Shown here piece by piece: positions 56,035-64,000 of a stretch of 64,000 bases of DNA. The DNA is taken from positions 16,575,547 through 16,639,546 of the forward strand of contig NW_024037058.1 of NCBI RefSeq assembly GCF_015706575.1, in the 5' to 3' direction. This DNA comes from Patiria miniata. Lineage: Eukaryota; Echinodermata; Asteroidea; Valvatida; Asterinidae. Made by a program: the position numbers and the translations under genes. The notes under the pieces were generated by a model. It did no database searches. It saw only the letters and a list, made by a program, of their open reading frames with translations, and had not been told where the DNA came from. Each line of letters starts with the position of its first letter. Positions within the stretch are counted from its first letter, which is position 1.

Positions 56035-56667
56035 ATCCACTCCGTCTCCTAGCAGCCCTGTATCCTAGCAACCACTCATCCCGGCAACCACAACAGCAGC
56101 ATCATTAAGCTAAGATTTCTCACTTTTTTTCAAGATGTAAACACAGGTGCTCCATATATTTCCTCTTCTTTTTTTCTCCCGTGTGAAGCAAATCCGTCCG
56201 AGACTCTGCTCTCCTGAGTGTCTTCTAAAAATGATGTTCTTTGCAGAAAGTGAGAATAGTTTTCTAGCTCAGGATTCAAAGACTATTTTAAACAGAGGTC
56301 GGAAAATTGTGTAATTGTAGCCAATTTTATGTCTGTCTCATGTTTGTAAGTGATAGCTAAGATATATATATATTTGATGCTATTTTTGTAGATTTTTCTA
56401 ATAATATCAAGCTTTACCTTGCTATCATGTGACTACTAGTGGATTTAAAGGAATGATCGTTTGTAAGGTGTTATTCTTATTTTGCAAAGATTGTGTTTGT
56501 AGCTTAGAACGTCAACTGCTCCCAACCCAGATTCTTCAAAACTATTTGGGGATTTAGTAAGGTATTTCCCAGCTACTATTACTTTACAATGGACTAGTTC
56601 CTCTTTGAAAGTTATAGAATGAAAGAATGTAGGAGGATTGTTTGCACTGTGTCTGATGATGTTAAAT

Positions 56668-57222
56668 TAGGGAATACATATGTGCTTGGCCGGTATTAAC
56701 CCTTCCACGCCGGCTGACGGCTAAAGACGGCTATAGACGCAGCTCGATGAAAGCCAATAAGCCGGGGCACTGCTATAGCTGCATTCCTGCTGCATAGCCG
56801 CATTCCCGCTGCATAGCCACATTCATTCATAGACAATGGCCAAATGCCTGCACATTCCACTCAAAGTGCAGCTGTCCGCGGCCGAACAATACCAGCGTTA
56901 AGGGGTTAAACCAGCTAGGGGCCTGGTCACTGGCTCTTAGCCGGTTTTAAGCGTACTTGTTTAATACCACCCAAGCACATATTTATTCCCATTCATAAAT
57001 ACTTTTCGGTCAAAAAGTCAAAATAAGTCAAAATTCATACAAATTTCTACGATTTTGTTCAACAATTTTACTGCATGTTTTGTGAAACACCCCTCTGGCC
57101 ATATATCTATGGTATGTGCCTCGCGCACGTAATGCTAAACATCTCCTTATATGCAAATTGGCACGCGCATACTGCACAATGTGGTGCAGAACGCAGCAGT
57201 GTTTTATCAGCAGTTTTTATGA
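56668..57222. repeat. Dispersed repeat family B, copy 2
   Basis: AGGGAATACATATGTGCTTG, AGGGGCCTGGTCACTGG, CCAAGCACATATTTATTCCC and TTTTCGGTCAAAAAGTCAAA follow the order of 7497-7830. The element at 56700-56905 is nested near its left end. Confidence 0.65.
56700..56905. mobile_element. piggyBac-like MITE, TSD TTAA, nested
   Basis: TTAA at 56696-56699 and 56906-56909 flanks 206 bases with ends CCCTTCCACGCCGG / CCAGCGTTAAGGGG. The uninterrupted family B copy at 7497 shows the empty site. Confidence 0.8.
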
Positions 57223-57639
57223 ACAGCATTTAAATTTCAATGGGCCTTGTGTAATAATTTCTTTATGTTTTGTAAGTAATAATTAATCTCGTGCCAGGGA
57301 TGGTGACTGAATGTGACAGATCTGACATGGTATGGCTGCTATGCACCGCGACTGCTCTACCTTCCTTGATAACCAATTTCCCTCATTCACAAGTACCTTT
57401 TTTTACAACAAAGGCAGCACCTGTTTGTGTGATCTTGTTATGGTTTACATCTGAGGACTTGGGACAGTGTGTTACCTGCGATATCAATAACCCCGAGGAC
57501 CGAGCCAAGTCCTCGGGAGGTTTTCATGTAGAAACCTTATGGGACATGTCCAGAAAAGTTGAAGTCCAAATAATAGGAACAAAAGAAGGGAACAATTAGG
57601 GTCCTCAGAAAAAATGATAAAAACACAACTGCGTGTGTG

Positions 57640-57773
57640 TAATTTTCCTCGGATCCGCTGATTTCCTCGTTTTTTACTTCTCATGAATGCCATTACAAAT
57701 TGAAAAACACTGTACAAAGTCGTGTGTGGTCAGAAATTTCCTCGTTTTTTCTTAATTCCCAGTTGCATGCCTG
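57640..57773. mobile_element. Short element with TTGCATGCCTG end, copy 2
   Basis: It matches 55524-55668 in order and orientation. The left end is decayed; the right end GTTGCATGCCTG is complete. Confidence 0.6.
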
Positions 57774-57779
57774 AATGTC

Positions 57780-59219
57780 TCCAACGATGGATCCTTTCTG
57801 TCCATCAATCAGACGGTGACAACGTGCATTGACCAATTAGATCAGGATTTTTGGTCAGGTGATCATGATAGATGAATCAAATCTAGTAACAAGCACTGTG
57901 AGAAATTGATTAAAATTTTTCTCCCAAGAAAACAAGGTTGCTCACCCCTACCCCCGCCCAATCAATAAATATTTGCTTCGATTGAACTATTTTTATCAAT
58001 GTTGATTAACTACAAGAAGTATAGCTTGTTTGTAGTCGTCACCTCGCGCAAACTTCCAATTATATTCATCCCTCCCGACACAGCAAGGCCGAGGTGTCAA
58101 AAGTCACTTGAAGGTTTTCCCGTCCAAACTCCTGGCGACCTTTCCTGAATTCACGTCAGGCCTTAGTTCCTTAACACATTTGTCCTGCTCCCCGGTGACG
58201 TTCGAATAATAAATACGGTTCAGTCAGGTTGGGCAGTTTGGCGGAGGTGTTAAACTGGCCATGGTGAGAAAGCCATCAGGTAACATCCAGTGCGTCACTA
58301 CTCTGTTGTTCCCTGGGGGTGGGGGGGGGGGGAGGGGTGGGGAGGGAGAGAGATGGAGTCTTACACGTGTGAATGTGTCAAGCAATAATATTTTGGAGTT
58401 GTCGTCATTCCTGACTTAATAACGAACACACAGACAAGTGTTGATTGGAACTGCGATTTTGAGTGAGATCGCCAGTCAGGTGGTTTGACGTTTGAAATTA
58501 AGCATTGGGCTGGGTACAAGGCATGTGGCTTGGTTGGATAGCCATCCCCATTCTGTCCAGCCAACATCATTTTTTAAGCTCTGGCAGGAGCTTCTACATG
58601 TCACTTGGTGGTTGGTCGGTGTGTCAGTCGGTCTGTCTGTCTGCCCCAAAAAATTGACCAAAAATTGACCAAATGCCATACTGTGGTCATATAAATGCAC
58701 TCTTGCCGAAAATTTTCAGAAGACCGGCTTTGTTTCGATCCATGTGCATGTGCGTCTATTTTGCAGATGAAGTGAGACTTTCCAAAACCAGGCCAGAGCT
58801 TAATATGCACTCGTGCTTGTTTCTATATTCCTGGCAGAAATTTGAAAGCTCAAGTGTCCCGAAAAATATCATACAGTATTGAAAATGTTGAATGCATTGC
58901 CTCAGGCTTTGGTTTGTCTAACATAGAGAGTCTCTAGTTGACTTCAGCACCTCAGCTGACCCACACCCCCCCCCCCTCCCCCTCTCTTGAAAAATGTGAG
59001 ACTACTACAACTCAACTATTAGTAAAACTCTTGTATCGGCCACTAAGCTGTCTACATTTTTGGGGTCTAATAGAAGTGGTGTGCTTTTGACTTCAACGAA
59101 TTTGACTATTGAAGGAAATTGATGTGAAAATGGTGGCTGTGATTGTAGCTGTGGCTTGTTTCCAAAGGTTTCTTCATGGCGTAAAGAATTCTTGGTTTCA
59201 TGACCAGAAATTAATTACA
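57780..59219. other. Downstream intergenic sequence
   Basis: AT-rich sequence with G and C runs (58314-58345, 58965-58985). No open frame, RNA gene or repeat end was convincing. Confidence 0.45.
57964..57969 (+). promoter_or_regulatory. Candidate polyadenylation signal AATAAA
   Basis: First exact AATAAA downstream of the stop codon. A second copy is at 58208-58213. Neither is followed by a clear GT-rich element that I would rely on. Confidence 0.3.
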
Positions 59220-59230
59220 ATGATAATAAT

Positions 59231-59446
59231 CGGGGGGGGGGGGGCCGCCCCCCCCCCCCCCCCCCCCCCGAAAATGAAAGGAAAAAGAGGTGCAAAGCCA
59301 TATAGCTGTTAATTTGATGGGGGAGGGCAAATGGTCCCCTGCTCACGCTCGAAAAAATGAAAAATTGAGAATATAATGAAAAAGTTAAGGAATTTTTGGG
59401 GGAAATTGCTTTGCCCCCCCCCCCGGAAAACATCCTGGCAACGCCC
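59231..59446. mobile_element. Insertion bounded by an 11-base duplication, G/C-run rich
   Basis: ATGATAATAAT occurs exactly at 59220-59230 and 59447-59457. The right end reads TGGCAACGCCC, similar to CAGGGGCGTAGCCAGG-type hAT ends. The left end has collapsed into a G run and a long C run (59231-59270), which can itself fold back. Confidence 0.55.
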
Positions 59447-59457
59447 ATGATAATAAT

Positions 59458-61127
59458 TACAACCTCGATGCATATTTGGAGAAAGAATGCAAAACCATTG
59501 GCTTCATCATAAGCTAGAATGGTCACATTTTCCAACAACAGTTGCCACAGAACTCCAGCAACTTGTCATGACATAACATTCAAACAGCTATAGAGCTGGA
59601 AGACTGTCCAATTCCAACAAGTTTCTTTGAGTTCTGTATAGCGATATCAAATTTCTCAGTTTTGTTTTTACAATTTACCTCTATTCTACTTGTTTTTGTC
59701 TTTTGCAAATTCTTAATCAGAGTTGCAATTAATGATGGAACACTCACTGGCCATGTTTTCCTCCGATTTGCCGACTCCCAAGGTGGGGCTGTCATCTCGA
59801 GTTTCTATTTTCAGTCATTCGGCAGTCTGCCAAGGAAAGCGTTCATCAGACGGTGCGAATACAATTATTATTTAAAGGGTAGCGGTTTGTGGTTACCATT
59901 TCAAGCACAATTGCACATCGATCCAGGGGAGAGACTACAATACATAATGCATTTGCCAGGCATGTCACCCGCTCTTGTTTTGACGTAGACAATTTGTTTG
60001 ACGTCCCTGGAGAGTTTTTATGTTTTTATTTTATTATTATTATTTTTTTTTTTTAGGTTTTCATTGCTAAGTTCTGATGATCACAATTTCAGGCTCATAA
60101 TGGCAGATTGCCGGCCTTCACGCTTCAGTCAAAACAGATTGTATTAAAAGCAGGAAAGCTGGAAAATATGAGTCAATTCAAGCAGCGTTGTACATGGCCA
60201 TAACCAGTCTGGCATGAAAATATTAAAAATAAATAAATAAATAATACTTCGGCAGTCACAAGAAATGGTTGAGTTTAGAGCAAGAACTTCCAAGTGTGCC
60301 TGTATTTACATTAAAAAAAAAACATGAAGAAGATCAAGCCTAACAAAAAAGAAGCTAAAGAAGCAGAGAGAAAGAAATTTAACGCAAAACTACGACACAC
60401 AAGTTGAATGTATTCACAGAGCAAGACAGTGGAATTTGCAGAACCCTGGATACCAGGGGTCCCAACTACCCCAGCTTAGCTATGCTGCCTGTATCAGGCT
60501 ACCTATTACTGACCCATATACCTACATTATCAAGCCTTTCTTGATTTGTCTCTAAGCTCATTGGTTAGTCACACTATCTCGCACTTTTAGCTCAAGGATT
60601 TCCAACACGTCGCTTCAATTTTCACGTCCCATTTTTCCTGACGTTCAGCCGATTAAACGGAGAAGGGGGTTTTAGGAGGAGCACATGTGGTTTTCAGAAA
60701 CGGTTGTTGCATTGAGCATCAGAGGGTTTTATTTTTTGGTTCAGGGAAAAAAATAATCACTGACACCTGTCATGAACATGTACTTTTTTAGCAGCTAATA
60801 CATGATGCTTTCTCACAGCAGTGAGCCTGCTATGCTTACAAAATTTAAACTCGGTTTAAGGACTAAAGCTGATATTTAAACTCACGTATTGCGTCACTTT
60901 CACTCTGTGGAAGCAAGCATTTCAAATGCCTTTGTGAGAAAAAAAAATATGTTACACGAAAATTTGTATGGTGGTGACTGATTTTGGACTTACAAATTTG
61001 GAGTTTAGTACTGATGCCCGGTTTTATTGAAACCTGGAAAGAAGAAAAAAAATCACCAAAACATCAGAATTTTTGTATAATTTTTGGTTGACTGTTAGGA
61101 TCAAAGTGGTGCTTTAATACCACTGCA
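59458..61127. other. Downstream intergenic sequence
   Basis: A frame of 108 codons at 59662-59988 has no recognised family and AT-rich composition. No other feature was seen. Confidence 0.4.
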
Positions 61128-61268
61128 AGCCACTTTGGAACCCTGCTTAACAGTTTGCAGAAACGTTGTTTCTTTTCTGAGCGTCTATGCTTACAGTCTC
61201 CATGGAATGGATGGAGGCTGATATCAGATGATTGTGCGCTTAAGAGCGTCATCAAATTGGGCTGCGGT
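61128..61268. repeat. Diverged GGGCCCAATTT MITE copy
   Basis: CTGCTTAACAGTTTGCAGAA, CTCCATGGAATGGATGGAGG and GTGCGCTTAAGAGCGTCATC match parts of 8671-8946 in order. Confidence 0.5.
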
Positions 61269-61974
61269 TTCCTGAAATTGAAGCAAGGTCCATCCGTGAA
61301 AGTGCAGAAGGGAAAGTGGTGCATTAATAGCAATCCTTGGTTGGTAATGGTGGGTTGCAAAAGTGCACGCCACTTAATACATTTCAGATTTATAGGCACG
61401 TTGGGACACAAAATCCAGACGGTTTTGGGTGACCACAAATTAGGATTGCTTTCTGGTTTGAGCTTGGCCATTTTCCTTTCCAGAAATAAAAGTACACATT
61501 TGGAATTCTAGACAGTTTCTTGAGTGTCTGTGTGACGCACTCAACTGTAAGCTGATCAGTTGTTGACCGTGGGGAGACAGGGTGCCATACCACTCACCGT
61601 TGCATCTCATGATTAAGGAGAATGGTGTGGTCCTTGTAGATGTAGTCAGGGTTCCTCATATTTGCGAAGGGGAATAAAATCAAGCCCAGTGCTTATTTCT
61701 TTAAGCTGGTTATTCTTGCATTGTAATGTGACAGTTGCTATACCAAGACATTGGCACTCGTGTACATAATTTTGTTTAAGTTGATGTATCTAATTTTTGG
61801 AAATTGAAGTGGAATTATTGCCAAGGTTAAAGTTCCCCTTGCTTGCGCTAATTATCCTTATTTGGGAAACAATCATTTTGCTTATAGCAGCCCTGAATTA
61901 GCTTAGTAAACAGTTGCGCTATGAAAAAGGTTGTAGCTTGAGATGTACGGAGTTGGTTTGCCCTACCACATAGG

Positions 61975-62395
61975 GCTGTTGTCAGAAACTAGTGCCAACC
62001 GCTGATGTCAGGAACCAGTTCCAGATTATGGAATCGAGTACCCGTAATAAATTTGACATACTTTGTAACTTCTCAGACAATGGTGTTGAATATCAATTTT
62101 CAAAATGAAAACCAGGCTTCATTGGAAAACAAAACAGATTCACGATTATGACGTTTGCAAAAATGCAATTTAAACCACAATGCTACATATTGAGCTCAGT
62201 GTACACACTTGCATCTTGCTGTATTGATGCACCGATGTGGTAGTATTATCGTGCAGACCTTTATGAACAATCTGAACGGCAACTTCCAAGATTTGAATTG
62301 TGGGGCTGGGTTTCTTTAACAGGCACCCGTGCTTTTTTTTTTTCAATCGGGTACCCAATTCCCGTATACGACCTGTATATCCACACCCCTTCTAC
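61975..62395. repeat. GGGTACCCG MITE, copy 3
   Basis: CCAGATTATGGAATCGAGTA, TCTCAGACAATGG, GGGGCTGGGTTTCTTTAACA and ATCGGGTACCC follow the order of 21393-21778, with an extra block around 62180-62280. Confidence 0.55.
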
Positions 62396-62399
62396 CACT

Positions 62400-63626
62400 A
62401 TTGCATGTCTGTTTTTTCCCTCAGAAGTGATAGAACACTGTCATGCTAATCCATCTGAAATAGTTACCGGACAGAGTCAAATTTGATTTCCTTCACGGCA
62501 GGAACCGTCAGCGACTTTTTTCATCTACAGTGGTTGGTTTTTGTTTGCGGCACGTCGTCGTGATGGAGCACCTTGTCGCGTTACTCTTCTTCGCATCACG
62601 GCCAGATACAATCCAATTTCCTGGGCATTGTCATCCATCAGAAAGCCCAAGTTTGGCTCTGATTACTGTGGGCACGGAGTGAAACGAGTTGAGTCAACGA
62701 TGAACACTGTGGACAGCAGTGTAATGGTCCTCTTGTGTTTTCGATGTCATTTGGGTCCTCGTTATGGCTTTGTAAGGTGTAGAGAAAATGATTGAAGAAT
62801 CAGAAACAAATTCAAAAAGATTTGGAAGTCTTCGTCGGCACTATAAACCAGATGACCACTTAACCAACTCACTTGGTAAATTGTTGTTCCAGTTGTCACA
62901 TGGTCAAATTCCACTTCTTTGTTCAAGAAAAAAATGAAATAATTATAAACTCTAGAAAGACTTTATACATTCAATTAACAACTTAAAACATTTTGACAAT
63001 ATCACAGTACAAATTCCTTACCAGTACACAGCAGCATAATTGGTTTTCAAACATAAATTCTTGAAGGAATTGAAAGGTTGATGTGTTCAACATTGTGGAA
63101 ATGTAAATGTTACGTACGTCTTTTTGAATTAATACATATGGGGACATGTCTGGAAAGGAAAATTTTTCACTCCTTATTATGCCAACCTCTGCACACCACA
63201 GCTCAATTTGATGGTAGACTTATTTCAAATCTGATGCAACCTATGGTTTGATTGCTGTTCAGCAGCTTCAGGAAGAAGCATTTCTTTGTAGACAAGTCAG
63301 GCTTGAGTAGAGACCAACAAACACACAATGCGCCAACTTGCCCTCCCTTCCCCTAACGCCTCATTTCTTTCTTAACAGCCACGGGGTACCAACGTGACCG
63401 GCGCACGGTCACTACTTATTCAATCACCTTCCCTTCCTTCAGTGGGCAAGTTTGAGCGGCTGCCCCGTCTAATGATTTTTGAGCGGAACCTTCACCACCT
63501 AACTTGATTTGAATAGATTCTGTCTGATCCCTTGCGCCTCCACAAATGACGTCAGCGGTGCACAGGGTTCTAATGTTAACGATCTTGTAATGAGCGTTCC
63601 TGTCACTTCAGTCATCAGTCCCGGTT
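62400..63626. other. Downstream intergenic sequence
   Basis: No recognised gene, RNA or repeat ends. An 84-codon frame at 62541-62795 has no family that I recognise. Confidence 0.4.
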
Positions 63627-63813
63627 ACACATCGCCTGAATAAATCTCCGTCATCTGATTGGTAGCTCGTCGATCACATGTTATTGAATTCTTCATCCCA
63701 ACCAACGGCCCCTGCCGCACCTCAAAAATAGAAGTTCTATTCCACGGTGAATAGAGGTTCACACTATTGGTGGCTCTGACCAATCAGATGACGAGGATTT
63801 ATTCAGGTGTTGT
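63627..63813. mobile_element. MITE with GCCTGAATAAATC ends, complete copy
   Basis: CGCCTGAATAAATCTCCGTC / GACGAGGATTTATTCAGGTG ends stay paired for about 36 bases, through ATCTGATTGGT / ACCAATCAGAT. The interior includes AGAAGTTCTATTCCACGGTG. A partial copy lies at 17582-17745. Confidence 0.75.
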
Positions 63814-64000
63814 CTAAATGAATGTTTCACATTCGTGCAATGGAAAGAATAACTTCATTCGGTGACAGGTGGAATGTTCCATCGCCTCGTGGAATGGAAC
63901 ATTCCATCTGTAACCTCATGAAATTATTCTTACCATTGCACTCACAAACACTCATTATTTGTATACTATTCCCTGATAACTTCCATTTTACTAGACATGG

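Larger units (their letters stand above)
56035..57990 (+). other. Probable ITPR 3' UTR and following sequence
   Basis: AT-rich non-coding sequence follows the stop. The first canonical AATAAA I could find is at 57964-57969, with an ATTAAA at 57909-57914, so a UTR of about 1.9 kb is possible. An earlier non-canonical cleavage site is equally possible, because repeats at 56668-57222 and near 57640-57773 lie inside this interval. Confidence 0.45.

Noticed and set aside
59662-59988. 108-codon frame downstream of the gene
   Set aside because: A hydrophobic start suggests a signal peptide, but there is no family, no splice signal with neighbours and AT-rich composition.

Overview
This window holds the 3' two thirds of one large multi-exon animal gene on the + strand, an inositol 1,4,5-trisphosphate receptor (IP3R, ITPR family). 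It is the endoplasmic-reticulum calcium-release channel opened by IP3 and Ca2+. I joined 36 coding exons between 4584 and 56034, all with GT-AG introns and matching phases. They encode 1,837 residues, from the end of the first solenoid region through both later armadillo-like solenoids, six membrane segments, the pore (GGGIGD), a C2H2-type zinc finger, the C-terminal coiled coil and the stop codon. The IP3-binding N-terminal third must lie before base 1. No second host gene was recognised on either strand.

The organism is an animal with AT-rich introns and GC-rich exons. The protein resembles vertebrate type 1 and type 3 IP3R very closely, but the introns are full of short DNA transposons and tRNA-derived SINEs rather than vertebrate repeats. 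This suggests a marine invertebrate deuterostome, most likely an echinoderm or hemichordate. That placement is inference; I could not run a search.

Layout. Bases 1-4583 are upstream intron with a SINE, a Harbinger-like element and foldback repeats. Exons 1-20 (4584-28139) encode the central solenoids. A small in-frame 57-base exon (22351-22407) lies exactly where vertebrate ITPR1 carries its SII splice segment. Intron 20 is 7.2 kb. Exons 21-26 (35318-40591) encode the last solenoid (RIH-associated region) and the stretch leading to the membrane. Exons 27-33 (43542-49431) encode the channel. Exons 34-36 (51532-56034) encode the zinc-finger linker and coiled coil. Bases 56035-64000 hold the 3' UTR and repeat-bearing intergenic sequence.

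The introns contain many non-autonomous DNA transposons (MITEs). Several have clean target duplications: hAT-like 8 bp, pogo/mariner-like TA, Harbinger-like TTA and piggyBac-like TTAA. Some are nested, which gives an order of insertion. The most unusual pattern is that five minisatellite arrays (introns 5, 10, 20, 29 and 30) each start within about 0-40 bases downstream of a 5' splice site. In intron 30 the repeat unit itself carries the splice-donor sequence, giving about twenty decoy donors. I found no wholly new gene system. The findings concern splicing architecture, possible isoforms and transposon-derived satellites in a conserved calcium-channel gene.
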